A DNA stretch of 30,785 nt from Bacilli bacterium (GTDB taxonomy: Bacteria > Bacillota > Bacilli > RF39 > UBA660). The translations under genes and the position numbers were made by a program. Below are positions 8,526-16,514 of this stretch, in pieces. How positions within the stretch are numbered: position 1 is the stretch's first letter; each line of letters opens with the position of its first letter. The notes beneath the pieces were generated by a model, which was given only the letters and a program-made list of their open reading frames with translations, searched no databases and was not told the DNA's origin. The stretch spans positions 1-30,785 of the forward strand of contig JAFXSE010000107.1 in the NCBI GenBank assembly GCA_017525855.1, read 5' to 3'.

Positions 8526-8950
8526 TGCGTTATTTAGGATTAGATTTAGGAAGTAGAACCTTAGGATGTGCTATTTCAGATAGAAATGGTGTTTTTGCAA
8601 GAACTTATACAATAATAAGACATAACGAAGAATATGATAGATTAATAAAAGAGGTAGAAAAAATAGTAGAGGAAGAAAAAATTGAGGCTATAGTTTTAGG
8701 CTTACCTAAAAATATGAATAATACTATTGGACCAAAAGGAGAACTTAGCAAACAATTTAAAATAAAATTAGCAGAAGCTACTAAATTGCCAGTTTATTTA
8801 CAAGATGAACGACTAACTACCAAACAAGCACAAGATATATTAATTTCTAATGACACTTCACGTATAAAAAGAAAAAAAGTAATTGATAGTATGGCAGCTT
8901 GTATAATATTACAAAGTTATTTGGATAAGGAGAATAGTAATGGAAGATAA
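8525..8950 (+). CDS. ruvX: RuvX/YqgF family nuclease (YrrK)
   Basis: 141 aa, the usual length for the family. RNase H-like fold with GLDLGSRTLG at the N-terminus, the LGLPKN strand in the middle, DERLTT and IDSMAA near the end, supplying the acidic metal-binding residues. Family members act as Holliday-junction resolvase-like nucleases and take part in pre-16S rRNA 5' processing. Its ATG shares one base with the ireB stop (TAATG), and its end overlaps the DUF1292 gene by 11 bp, so translation is coupled on both sides. No good ribosome site lies at the usual distance (AAGGAG is about 18 bases off), which again suggests reinitiation from ireB. Confidence 0.92.
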   Translation: MRYLGLDLGSRTLGCAISDRNGVFARTYTIIRHNEEYDRLIKEVEKIVEEEKIEAIVLGLPKNMNNTIGPKGELSKQFKIKLAEATKLPVYLQDERLTTKQAQDILISNDTSRIKRKKVIDSMAACIILQSYLDKENSNGR

Positions 8951-9236
8951 ATTTTTTACAATGATAAATGAACAGGGTGAAGAAATAAGATATGATGTCC
9001 TTTTCACTTTTGATAGTGAAGACACTAATAAAAGCTATATAGCCTATACTGATAATACATATGATAATAAAGGTAATATTTCAGTATATGCATCCACATA
9101 TGATAAATCATCTCCTGAAATGAAATTAGGAGAAATAGAAACAGAACAAGAATGGAAAGTAATAGAAACGATTCTAAATACAATTCAACAAGAATTACAA
9201 AATCAACAAAACCAAGATAAAGAAGACGAGCAATAA
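8940..9236 (+). CDS. yrzB: DUF1292 family protein (YrzB)
   Basis: 98-aa acidic protein with the DUF1292 pattern: 'FTMINEQGEEIRYDVLFTF', then a Tyr-rich strand ('KSYIAYTD') and a region ending in 'EWKVIETILN'. The last 15 residues are Gln/Asp/Glu/Asn-rich and probably disordered. The family has no settled function but is a constant partner of ireB and ruvX in Firmicutes. AAGGAG (8928-8933) lies inside ruvX. The last codons and stop form half of a small hairpin (see the entry at 9226). Confidence 0.85.
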   Translation: MEDKFFTMINEQGEEIRYDVLFTFDSEDTNKSYIAYTDNTYDNKGNISVYASTYDKSSPEMKLGEIETEQEWKVIETILNTIQQELQNQQNQDKEDEQ

Positions 9237-9248
9237 GCTCGTTATTTG
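9226..9248 (+). terminator. Weak hairpin at the yrzB stop, possible attenuator
   Basis: ACGAGC (9226-9231) pairs with GCTCGT (9237-9242) around AATAA, the stop codon being in the loop, followed by the interrupted T tract TATTTGT. Only six pairs and a poor T-run, so partial termination or mRNA processing is more likely than full termination before mltG. Confidence 0.4.
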
Positions 9249-9265
9249 TCCTAAAGGAGAAAAGA

Positions 9266-10336
9266 ATGAAAAAAAAGACCAAAATAACTATTATTTTATT
9301 AGCAATAATTGGCATAATACTAATAATTACAAGTTTAATATATGTATACTTATTCTCACCAGTTGATAAAAAATCAAAAACAAAAATTGAAGTGGTTGTA
9401 GAACCTGGAATGACCAGTAAAGAAATAGCTAAATTACTTGAAAAAAGAGAAATAATAAAGAGTAGTAAATTCTTCTTAATCTACTTAAAATTTAATAAAT
9501 GTAAATCCCTAAAAGCATCTACTTATGATTTTAGTAAGAGTATGAATTTAGAAGAAGTTGTTAATACTTTATGTGAAGGAAACGCTATTAATAATAATAA
9601 TCTAAGAGTAACATTTAAAGAAGGCAAAAGAGTAACAGATTACGCAACATTAATTAGTAAAGAATTTGGAATAGATTATAACGAAGTGATTTCTACAATT
9701 AATGATAAAACATATTTAGAAGAATTAATTAAGGATTATTGGTTCTTAACAGATGATATTTTAAATGAAAATATATATTATCCATTAGAAGGATATTTAG
9801 CACCAGATACTTATGAATTTAGTAAGGAAAGTAGTACTAAAGATATAATAGAGGTATTATTAGATCAAACAGCTAATATTTTAAAAGATTATAAAAAAAT
9901 AATTGATGAAAGTAATAAAAGTGTTCATGAATACTTAACCATGGCTTCCCTTGCAGAACTTGAAGGGTTAACAAGTAAAGATAGAAAAATGATTATTGGA
10001 GTTTTCTACAATAGACTTAATGTTAGGATGAATTTAGGAAGTGATGTTACAACTTACTATGCATTTCAAAAAGCTATGACAAGCGATTTAACAGCAAAAG
10101 AATTTGCTACATCTAATCCATATAATACAAGAGCTAGCAATATGGCAGGAAAACTTCCAGTAGGTCCAATTTGTAATGTATCAAAAACTAGCATTGAAGC
10201 ATCTATTACTCCAACTCCAAGTAAATATTTGTATTTCGTAGCTGACAAAAATGGTAAAATCTATTATAATACAACTAATGAGGACCATGTAAAAACTATA
10301 AAAGAAATAAAAGAGGCAGGTAATTGGATATGGTAG
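9266..10336 (+). CDS. mltG: Endolytic murein transglycosylase MltG
   Basis: 356-aa single-pass membrane enzyme that cleaves nascent peptidoglycan glycan strands and releases them during synthesis. One membrane helix (about 7-31), a LysM-like domain (about 42-110, 'EVVVEPGMTSKEIAKLLEKR'), then the YceG catalytic domain with 'YPLEGYLAPDTYEF', the ASLAELEG motif (Glu231/Glu233; the catalytic Glu, E218 of E. coli, is expected here), 'IIGVFYNRL', and 'KYLYFVAD' with a late EDHVKT. Everything expected for YrrL, its counterpart in the same B. subtilis gene order, is present. The gene overlaps trmR by 7 bp. Presence of MltG means the organism makes peptidoglycan, unlike true Mycoplasma. Confidence 0.93.
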   Translation: MKKKTKITIILLAIIGIILIITSLIYVYLFSPVDKKSKTKIEVVVEPGMTSKEIAKLLEKREIIKSSKFFLIYLKFNKCKSLKASTYDFSKSMNLEEVVNTLCEGNAINNNNLRVTFKEGKRVTDYATLISKEFGIDYNEVISTINDKTYLEELIKDYWFLTDDILNENIYYPLEGYLAPDTYEFSKESSTKDIIEVLLDQTANILKDYKKIIDESNKSVHEYLTMASLAELEGLTSKDRKMIIGVFYNRLNVRMNLGSDVTTYYAFQKAMTSDLTAKEFATSNPYNTRASNMAGKLPVGPICNVSKTSIEASITPTPSKYLYFVADKNGKIYYNTTNEDHVKTIKEIKEAGNWIW

Positions 10337-10935
10337 AAAACACAAAAAATCTATTAAGTGAAATTGAAGATTATGCCATACGTGAAAAAATTCCTATCAT
10401 GCAACCTGAAGGAATTAGATTCTTAACTAATTATATTGAACTTCACGATATAACTAATATTTTAGAAATTGGTACAGCAATTGGTTATTCAGCCATTAAA
10501 ATGGCCCTTGTCAATCCAAAAATAAAAGTTACAACTATTGAACGTGATGAACAAAGATATTTGGAAGCAATTAAAAATATAAAAAAATTTGGATTAGAAA
10601 AAAGAATAACGCTAATCTTTAATGATGCTTTAAATACTATTATAGATACAAAATTTGATTTAATCTTTATTGATGCTGCTAAATCTCAAAATATTAATTT
10701 CTTTAATCATTTTGAAAAAAATTTAGATAAAGAAGGAAGCATAATTACTGATAATATTTTCTTTCATGGGTATACATATATGGATCCTGATAAAATAGAA
10801 AGTAAAAACATAAAAGCCATAGCGAGAAAAATAAGAGATTATGTAAAATTTTTAGAAAATAATAAGCAGTATAAAACAGAAATCAAAAAAATAGGTGATG
10901 GTATTGCTGTTACAAGAAGGAATGAAGTATTATGA
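10330..10935 (+). CDS. trmR: tRNA 5-hydroxyuridine O-methyltransferase TrmR (YrrM)
   Basis: 201-aa class I SAM methyltransferase of the COMT-like, metal-dependent type: SAM loop LEIGTAIGYSAI (about 43-54), acidic IER after strand 2, then FIDAAK and TDNIFFHG giving metal-binding Asp/Asn. In B. subtilis YrrM (TrmR) methylates 5-hydroxyuridine at tRNA position 34 to 5-methoxyuridine, and YrrN/YrrO (TrhP1/P2) can make the hydroxyl. Both U32 partners lie downstream here (12772-14789), which strengthens the assignment over a generic O-methyltransferase. The start is ATG 10330, nine bases after AGG (10318-10320); TTG 10324 is too close to it. The gene overlaps mltG by 7 bp and the next gene by 4 (ATGA). 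Confidence 0.85.
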   Translation: MVENTKNLLSEIEDYAIREKIPIMQPEGIRFLTNYIELHDITNILEIGTAIGYSAIKMALVNPKIKVTTIERDEQRYLEAIKNIKKFGLEKRITLIFNDALNTIIDTKFDLIFIDAAKSQNINFFNHFEKNLDKEGSIITDNIFFHGYTYMDPDKIESKNIKAIARKIRDYVKFLENNKQYKTEIKKIGDGIAVTRRNEVL

Positions 10936-11642
10936 AAATAGGTAATGTTGAAATAAATAAAAAACTATTTATCGCTTTAATAATTGTATCTATCATAGCT
11001 CTAATAGCTCTTATTATAAAAGTAACATATTTAAACAGATATGAAAAACATAAGATAGACAAGAAAAAAGATTATATTTATACATATAGTACAAATGATT
11101 TAACTGACACTGTTATACCATATATCAATTTAGACTCAAAAGATGCAAAATCAATTAATAACACATTAGTAAAAATTTCATCTCTTTATAGCAAAAATCA
11201 AATGAATAATTCATCAATAAGTTATACTTATAATGTTAGTAATAACTATGTATCTTTACTAATTATAATAAGAACAATAGAGGATGAAAAACTAAAATTT
11301 TCGTTTGATAGTTATGTGTTTGATTTAAATGATGAAGCAAGATTGTTATCTAATAAAGAAATACTTGCTTTATACAACAAAGATTTGGACGATATCAATG
11401 AAAAATTAGAAGAAGAAATGAGAAAAAAATATGACTATGAGATAGAAGAAGAAATACTTCCAAAGAGTTGTGACTATAATAATTGCTTTCTTTCTTTAAG
11501 AAATATAGATGAATATTATGATAATGCTAATTACTACATTGAAGATGGTGAGTTAGTAGTATATAGAGATTATAATGTCTACTCTGAGTATAATGAACAA
11601 AATTATTATACTAGAGATGACTTTAAATTCTATATTAATTAA
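10932..11642 (+). CDS. Single-pass membrane protein, DUF4163/PdaC-like extracytoplasmic domain
   Basis: 236 aa. One N-terminal membrane helix (about 12-30) followed by an external domain. The stretch 'VIPYINLDSKDAKSINNTL' resembles the start of DUF4163, the domain found N-terminal to deacetylase PdaC and in RsiV-type anti-sigma factors, where it precedes DUF3298; the match is by eye and moderate. The second half is rich in Asp, Glu and Tyr and has two Cys (CDYNNC) that could pair. No catalytic motif of a deacetylase is present. The ATGA overlap with trmR places it in the same operon, yet it is not part of the B. subtilis gene order, so it is an insertion into the block. Function unknown. Confidence 0.7.
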   Translation: MKIGNVEINKKLFIALIIVSIIALIALIIKVTYLNRYEKHKIDKKKDYIYTYSTNDLTDTVIPYINLDSKDAKSINNTLVKISSLYSKNQMNNSSISYTYNVSNNYVSLLIIIRTIEDEKLKFSFDSYVFDLNDEARLLSNKEILALYNKDLDDINEKLEEEMRKKYDYEIEEEILPKSCDYNNCFLSLRNIDEYYDNANYYIEDGELVVYRDYNVYSEYNEQNYYTRDDFKFYIN

Positions 11643-11658
11643 TAGTAGGGGTGAAGTT

Positions 11659-12066
11659 ATGATAAACATTTTAAATGCTGTTTGTTCAGATTATGCACTT
11701 GCTCAAATATTAAATATTATTAAAACAATTTTAAGTATTATAGGAATAGTGGTACCAGTACTATTAATTATAGGAGCATCAATTAACTTTACAAAAGCAA
11801 CCATGAATCCTGAAGATAAAACAGTATTAAAAAAATTTGCTAATTCTGTAGCTAGTGCAGTAATTGTTTTTCTATTACCATTTATTATAAATGTCATAAT
11901 GTCAATAATTAGTGCATATGGTGATGTAGGGGTAAAGGAAAATGGACAAAATAAAGCATTCAATATTTCAGCATGTTGGAATGCAGCCAATATAGAAGAT
12001 GCTAAAGAACAAAATAATACTAATAATCAAACTGTAGAAGAAGAAAAAAACAAGTTGGGAAAATAA
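11659..12066 (+). CDS. Small two-helix membrane protein, VirB2/TrbC pilin-like
   Basis: 135 aa, starting at ATG 11659 after GGGGTGA (11648-11654); an in-frame extension upstream overlaps the preceding gene and has no ribosome site. Two hydrophobic helices (about 14-38 and 60-83) are separated by a short charged loop ('NPEDKTVLKKFAN'), followed by a Gln/Asn/Glu-rich tail from about 105. This size and topology, including Lys-rich loop and conserved-looking 'IIGIVVPVLLIIGASI', resemble VirB2/TrbC-type pilins found in low-GC Firmicutes. Such pilins normally sit in type IV secretion clusters, but no VirB4, VirD4 or relaxase is nearby. It may be a holin-like or secretion-accessory protein instead. 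Two Cys (VCSDYA, SACWNA) could be extracellular. Confidence 0.6.
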   Translation: MINILNAVCSDYALAQILNIIKTILSIIGIVVPVLLIIGASINFTKATMNPEDKTVLKKFANSVASAVIVFLLPFIINVIMSIISAYGDVGVKENGQNKAFNISACWNAANIEDAKEQNNTNNQTVEEEKNKLGK

Positions 12067-12088
12067 TAAAAAAATTATAAAAAAACAT

Positions 12089-12116
12089 TTGAATTAAATA
12101 CAACAAGTAGTATAAT
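12089..12116 (+). promoter_or_regulatory. Promoter of the gene at 12140
   Basis: TTGAAT (12089-12094), 16-bp spacer, perfect TATAAT (12111-12116). Transcription would start near 12123, just before AAAAGGAG. Confidence 0.75.
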
Positions 12117-12139
12117 ATTTCAGAAAAGGAGTTACTACT

Positions 12140-12730
12140 ATGCTAAGAAAATATAAAGTACTAATATATCTAGGTTTTTTATTCTTAATTATAGTGTTAA
12201 CGTTTACAGCAACTTGGATTTTTCTTTCTAAAGTAAATGGTGATACAAATATATATCAATATGGAGAACAATTAACTAATAAATTATATAAATATAATAA
12301 AAACATTTTCTACTATGGACCAAAAGACGAAGCTAGCAAAGAAATAAATTATAATAACTCTATCATTAGAAAAGATGATATGGGGATTTATAAAGTAGTA
12401 ATTGCCCTTAATGATGAAGAAAATACTTTAATGAAGAATAATTATTGTTTTTATAAAAACTACTTTTATTTAATTTCAAAAGATATAATAGTATTTGATA
12501 TTAGTAGAGATAAACCAGAACTAACAAAAAAGGTTTATGAAGGATATTTTACAGGAAATGCAAATGTTTCACATATATATGGAGTAAAAAAAGGTTGGAT
12601 ATATATAAAAGTAAAATTATTTAAGGAAACAGAAAATAGAAATTGGTATGAAGATAGGTATTTTAAAATAAAATATGATACCAATCAAGTGTATGAAATA
12701 CCACAAAAGTTATTACCAGAATTCAAATAG
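12140..12730 (+). CDS. Hypothetical single-pass membrane protein
   Basis: 196 aa. An N-terminal membrane helix (about 9-31) and an external domain rich in Tyr, Asn and Lys, with repeated short strand-like segments ('YCFYKNYFYLISKDIIVFDI', 'HIYGVKKGWIYIKVKLF') suggesting a beta-sheet or small propeller-like fold. No lipobox, sorting signal or known motif was seen. It has its own promoter and ribosome site (AAAAGGAG, 8-base spacing) and its own terminator, so it is a self-contained unit inside the tRNA-modification block. Function not recognised. Confidence 0.75.
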   Translation: MLRKYKVLIYLGFLFLIIVLTFTATWIFLSKVNGDTNIYQYGEQLTNKLYKYNKNIFYYGPKDEASKEINYNNSIIRKDDMGIYKVVIALNDEENTLMKNNYCFYKNYFYLISKDIIVFDISRDKPELTKKVYEGYFTGNANVSHIYGVKKGWIYIKVKLFKETENRNWYEDRYFKIKYDTNQVYEIPQKLLPEFK

Positions 12731-12750
12731 AAAGGCTTCCTTTCTATTTT
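12725..12750 (+). terminator. Intrinsic terminator of the 12140 gene
   Basis: AAATAGAAAGG (12725-12735) pairs perfectly with CCTTTCTATTT (12739-12749), loop CTT, with T-run 12747-12750 and further Ts after one G. The stop codon (12728-12730) lies in the 5' arm. No clear promoter was seen between this and the next gene, so the U32 genes may depend on read-through. Confidence 0.8.
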
Positions 12751-12771
12751 GTTTATTTATAAGGAGTTAAA

Positions 12772-13602
12772 ATGGAAGTATTAGTAAAACCAACACACGA
12801 AATAGAAGAATATCAAAATGCAGATGGATTTGTATTACCACTTGCAGATTTTTCTGTTGATTATAGGAATTATTATACATTAGAGGAAATACGTAATATA
12901 GTTAATAGAACTAAAAAGAAAGTTTTTGTAGTAATTAATAAGATGATTGAAAATAAAGAAATACAATCTTTAAAAAGCACTTTAATGCAACTAGATAAAC
13001 TAAATATTAAAGGCATATTCTTTTATGACCTCTCACTTATTAGACTAAAACAAGACTTAAAATTAAAAATAGATTTAGTATGGAATAATACACATATGGT
13101 CACTAACTACTATACCTGTAATTATTATTATAATAAAGGATGTAAATATGCCTATCTTTCAAATGAAATAACACTTGAAGAAATCTTAGAAATTAATGAA
13201 AAAGCAAAAACAAAATTAATTTTTATGTTATTAGGTTATCCAACAGTAGCCTTCTCTAAAAGAAAACTTGTTAGTAACTCAGGATTTGATAAAGAAATAA
13301 AAATAAAAGAACCAGTATCAAAACAGGAGTATTTGGTAATTGAAAATAAATTTGGTACAACTTTTAAGTACAATAAAGTAAGAAATAATTCCAGTATTTT
13401 AAAAGATTTAATAGAACATGATTTTCCATATATTTATCTTATAGAAGATGATATTGAACATAATAAGTTTAAGAAAGCATTAGATCTTACAAAAAACTAT
13501 TTAAAAAACGAAAATAAAGATTATGTAAATAATATGAGAAATCTATTTAATGGAGATACAGGTTTCTTATATAGAAAGACTATATACAAGGTGAAAAAAT
13601 GA
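12772..13602 (+). CDS. trhP1: U32 family protein, short form (YrrN/TrhP1-like)
   Basis: 276 aa. Assigned mainly by position: it directly precedes and overlaps (ATGA) the full U32 gene, as yrrN precedes yrrO in B. subtilis, where the pair is implicated in prephenate-dependent hydroxylation of tRNA wobble uridine. The sequence has a barrel-like alternation ('KGIFFYDLSL', 'IDLVWNNTHMVTNYYTCNYY') and 'LGYPTVAFSKRKLV' at the place where U32 proteins carry their signature, but the Cys that would hold an iron-sulfur cluster are missing there. It is probably a non-catalytic or structural partner of the next protein. AAGGAG (12761-12766) sets the ATG. Product certain as U32-like, symbol less so. Confidence 0.7.
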   Translation: MEVLVKPTHEIEEYQNADGFVLPLADFSVDYRNYYTLEEIRNIVNRTKKKVFVVINKMIENKEIQSLKSTLMQLDKLNIKGIFFYDLSLIRLKQDLKLKIDLVWNNTHMVTNYYTCNYYYNKGCKYAYLSNEITLEEILEINEKAKTKLIFMLLGYPTVAFSKRKLVSNSGFDKEIKIKEPVSKQEYLVIENKFGTTFKYNKVRNNSSILKDLIEHDFPYIYLIEDDIEHNKFKKALDLTKNYLKNENKDYVNNMRNLFNGDTGFLYRKTIYKVKK

Positions 13603-14789
13603 AAAAAATTGAATTACTTTCTCCAGCAGGAGATTTAGAAAGATTAAAACTAACGCTATCATATGGTGCAGATGCTGTTTATTTAGGAGGAAAGCAATTT
13701 GGACTTAGGGCTAATGCTACTAATTTTACACTTGAAGAATTAAAAGAAGGCTGCAGGTTTGCTCATTCATTAGGTAAAAAAGTATATTTGACATTAAATA
13801 TTGTTTTTCACAACAAAGATATTGACAATGTATTTACATATATTAATGATGTTGTAAATGCTGGTATTGATGCTTTTATCGTAAGTGATATAGCAATTTG
13901 TGACTACATAAAAAAGCACTATAAAAATGTTGAAGTACATTTGTCAACTCAGGCTTCAACCACAAATTATGAAACTGTAAACTTTTGTAAAGAAATAGGA
14001 ATAGAAAGAATTGTTTTAGCGAGAGAACTTTCTAGAAATGAAATAAAAGAAATAATAGATAAAACAGAAATTGATATAGAAGTATTTATCCATGGGGCAA
14101 TGTGTACTTGTTTTAGCGGAAGATGTGCTTTATCAAATTATGTAACTAATAGAGATGCAAATCGTGGTGGATGTGCTCAAGTATGTAGATTCTCTTTTGA
14201 AACAGAGAAAAACAAAACTTTTACTATGGCTACAAAAGACTTAAACTTAACACGTTATATAACTGACTTAATTGAAATAGGAGTGGCTAGTCTAAAAATA
14301 GAAGGACGAATGAGAAGCGAGTATTATTTAGCTACTGTAATTGGTACATATAGAAAACTAATTGATGATTATTATAATAATAATCTAACAGAAGAGAAAT
14401 TAAAATATTATGAAAAAGTATTAAGTAGAGTAGCTAATCGTGAAGTAAGTACGCAATACTATTTAAAAGAAGCAGATGAAAATGATCAATATTATACTGG
14501 AAGAGTTGAAATATCTAATCAAGATTACCTAGGACAAGTAATATCATATGATAAAAATACAAAATTACTTGAAATAAAAGAAAGGAACTATTTTAAATTA
14601 GGAGAAAAGGTAGATCTATTTACACCAGATGGAAATCTATTCACATTTTCTGTGGAAAAACTATTAGATAAAGATAAAAATATAGTAGACGTTGCTCGTC
14701 ATCCAGATGAAATATACTATATTGAAGTAGAAATACCATTTTCTGTGGAAAAATATTCTATGTTAAGAAAGGAAGTTATTAATGATTAA
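13599..14789 (+). CDS. trhP2: U32 family tRNA uridine 5-hydroxylation protein (YrrO/TrhP2-like)
   Basis: 396 aa. N-terminal TIM-barrel-like U32 domain starting 'IELLSPAGDLERLKLTLSYG', with 'GADAVYLGGKQFGLRA', and the U32 signature 'EVFIHGAMCTCFSGRCALSN' followed by 'NRGGCAQVCR'; Cys169, 171, 176, 192 and 196 provide the ligands expected for an iron-sulfur cluster. A C-terminal beta domain (about 305-390) completes the usual architecture. Although annotated as peptidases, U32 proteins of this type (TrhP/YrrO, YegQ) act in RNA hydroxylation: prephenate-dependent ho5U formation at tRNA position 34. With trmR upstream this supplies the substrate for 5-methoxyuridine synthesis. It overlaps the previous gene by 4 bp and the next by 8 bp. 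Confidence 0.87.
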   Translation: MKKIELLSPAGDLERLKLTLSYGADAVYLGGKQFGLRANATNFTLEELKEGCRFAHSLGKKVYLTLNIVFHNKDIDNVFTYINDVVNAGIDAFIVSDIAICDYIKKHYKNVEVHLSTQASTTNYETVNFCKEIGIERIVLARELSRNEIKEIIDKTEIDIEVFIHGAMCTCFSGRCALSNYVTNRDANRGGCAQVCRFSFETEKNKTFTMATKDLNLTRYITDLIEIGVASLKIEGRMRSEYYLATVIGTYRKLIDDYYNNNLTEEKLKYYEKVLSRVANREVSTQYYLKEADENDQYYTGRVEISNQDYLGQVISYDKNTKLLEIKERNYFKLGEKVDLFTPDGNLFTFSVEKLLDKDKNIVDVARHPDEIYYIEVEIPFSVEKYSMLRKEVIND

Positions 14790-15906
14790 TTTTAATAAAG
14801 CACAAAAGAATTTCTTATTAAATGAAAAATACTTAAGTGAGTTTGCAACTAAAAGTTTCACTGCAAAGAGAATAAGAAAAGAAGATGAAGATTATAGAAC
14901 TCCTTTCTTTAGAGATATTGATAGAATAATCTATTCATTATCATATACAAGATATTTAGATAAAACTCAAGTATACTCATTTAAAGATAATGATCACATC
15001 AGTAAAAGAATAGTTCATGTTCAATTAGTATCTAAAATTGCAAGAACTATAGGAAGAGCCTTAAAATTAAATACAGATTTAATAGAAGCGATTGCTTTAG
15101 GACACGATATAGGACATACACCATTAGGTCATACAGGGGAGAGCTTTTTAAATGAAATTAGTAAGAAAGAGTTGGGAGAGTATTTCTGCCATAATGTACA
15201 AAGCATGAGAACTTTTCTTTGCTTGGAAAACTACGGAGAAGGCTCAAACTTAACTATTCAAACATTAGATGGTATTCTTTGTCATAATGGAGAAGTATTA
15301 CTACAAGAATATAGACCTATAAATAAAACGATAGATGATGTTTTAAAACAATATTATGATTGCTATAAAGATAAAAAAGCAAATAATATCTTTCCTATGA
15401 GTTTAGAAGGATGCGTAGTAAGAATATCAGATATAATATCATATATTGGTAGAGATATAGAAGATGCAATTAACTTAAAATTACTTGAAAGAAAAGATAT
15501 TCCAAAAGATATAAAAAATGTATTAGGAGATAATAATAAAGACATCGTAAACACAATAATTACTGATATTATAGAAAACAGTATGGATAAACCATACATT
15601 AAATTAAGTGATGAAGTTTATAATGCAATGAAAAAACTCATGGATTTTAATTACCAAAATATTTATTACAAATCTATGAGTAAAGAAGATGAAGAATATT
15701 ACAGAAAAGGCATGAAAACAATTTATCAAAAATATAAACAGGCTTTACTTAATAATGAATCAGAAAATGAAATATTTACTGTTTTTTTAAATACTCAGAC
15801 TAGTAATTATTTAAATAATAATATAGTAGAAAGAAAAGTGATAGACTTTATTGCTGGTATGACTGATAATTACTTTATAGAACAAGTTAAAAAGTATACA
15901 AAATAA
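14782..15906 (+). CDS. dGTP triphosphohydrolase-like HD-domain protein
   Basis: 374 aa. Opening 'YRTPFFRDIDRIIYSLSYTR' followed by KTQVY matches the dGTPase family motif (SRDRDRIIHS...KTQV). The HD metal site is complete: RIVHVQLV, LGHDIGHTPLGHTGE and later RISDIISYIGRDIEDAI. The family hydrolyses dGTP (or other dNTPs) to the nucleoside and tripolyphosphate, adjusting dNTP pools. It overlaps the U32 gene by 8 bp (ATGATTAA) and so belongs to the same transcript, replacing udk at this place in the B. subtilis order. It is near the size of the short dGTPase-like group, so true substrate specificity is uncertain. Confidence 0.87.
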   Translation: MINFNKAQKNFLLNEKYLSEFATKSFTAKRIRKEDEDYRTPFFRDIDRIIYSLSYTRYLDKTQVYSFKDNDHISKRIVHVQLVSKIARTIGRALKLNTDLIEAIALGHDIGHTPLGHTGESFLNEISKKELGEYFCHNVQSMRTFLCLENYGEGSNLTIQTLDGILCHNGEVLLQEYRPINKTIDDVLKQYYDCYKDKKANNIFPMSLEGCVVRISDIISYIGRDIEDAINLKLLERKDIPKDIKNVLGDNNKDIVNTIITDIIENSMDKPYIKLSDEVYNAMKKLMDFNYQNIYYKSMSKEDEEYYRKGMKTIYQKYKQALLNNESENEIFTVFLNTQTSNYLNNNIVERKVIDFIAGMTDNYFIEQVKKYTK

Positions 15907-15935
15907 TTTACAACAAGCAAAAAATATGCTATAAT
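15907..15935 (+). promoter_or_regulatory. greA promoter P1 (strong)
   Basis: TTTACA (15907-15912), 17-bp spacer ending in TGC, perfect TATAAT (15930-15935): extended -10. It starts right at the dGTPase gene's end and would give a leader of about 100 bases with a small hairpin (AGTTTTCT with AGAAAATT, 15942-15961 region). Confidence 0.8.
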
Positions 15936-15979
15936 AAGCTCAGTTTTCTTTAGAGAAAATTAACAAAAACGAATAATGC

Positions 15980-16008
15980 TTGACTTTATGAATATTATGT
16001 AGTAATAT
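15980..16008 (+). promoter_or_regulatory. greA promoter P2 with inverted repeat at the -10
   Basis: TTGACT (15980-15985), 17-bp spacer, TAATAT (16003-16008). A perfect inverted repeat AATATTA (15991-15997) / TAATATT (16003-16009) covers the -10, which could be an operator. Confidence 0.45.
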
Positions 16009-16043
16009 TTAGAAAGTTGTTAATTACAATATGAGGTGATAAT

Positions 16044-16514
16044 ATGGAAAACAAAAATACAGTATACTTAACTGAGGAAGGGCTAAAAGAATTAAAGGCA
16101 GAGCTTGATAACTTAATCAATGTTCGTAGACCTGAAAATATACAATCAATCAAAGAAGCTAGAAGCTTAGGAGATTTATCAGAAAATGCTGATTATGATG
16201 CTGCTAAAAATGAACAAGCACAAATTGAAGGACGTATAAAAACAATTGAAAAAATGTTAGAAAATGTTTCAGTAATTACTGATGTACCAAAAGATGTAGT
16301 TGGTCTAGGAAGTACTGTATCAATTGAATATATTGAAGATGAAGATGAAGATGAATATAAGATTGTTGGGAGTCAAGAAGCAGATCCATTTGAAAGTAGG
16401 ATTTCTAATGAATCCCCAATTGCAAAAGCATTAATGAATCATAAAGTTGGAGACATAGTAACAGTAGAATCTCCAAATGGAAATTATGAAATTAAAATAA
16501 CAGAAATCAAGTAA
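16044..16514 (+). CDS. greA: Transcription elongation factor GreA
   Basis: 156 aa, the standard length. GreA enters the secondary channel of RNA polymerase and stimulates cleavage of backtracked transcripts. N-terminal coiled coil (about 1-75) with the conserved tip 'EARSLGDLSENADYDAAKNE' carrying the acidic Asp and Glu that chelate the catalytic metal, then a compact C-terminal domain (about 80-156, 'VGLGSTVSIEY' to 'NYEIKITEIK'). An acidic insert (EDEDEDE) follows the linker. GAGGTGAT precedes the ATG. Two promoters drive it, and a terminator ends it, so it is a stand-alone gene at the end of the conserved block, as in B. subtilis. Confidence 0.97.
   Translation: MENKNTVYLTEEGLKELKAELDNLINVRRPENIQSIKEARSLGDLSENADYDAAKNEQAQIEGRIKTIEKMLENVSVITDVPKDVVGLGSTVSIEYIEDEDEDEYKIVGSQEADPFESRISNESPIAKALMNHKVGDIVTVESPNGNYEIKITEIK

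Noticed and set aside
10324..10332. TTG 10324 as the trmR start
   Set aside because: Only three bases from the AGG of the ribosome site; ATG 10330 has normal spacing.
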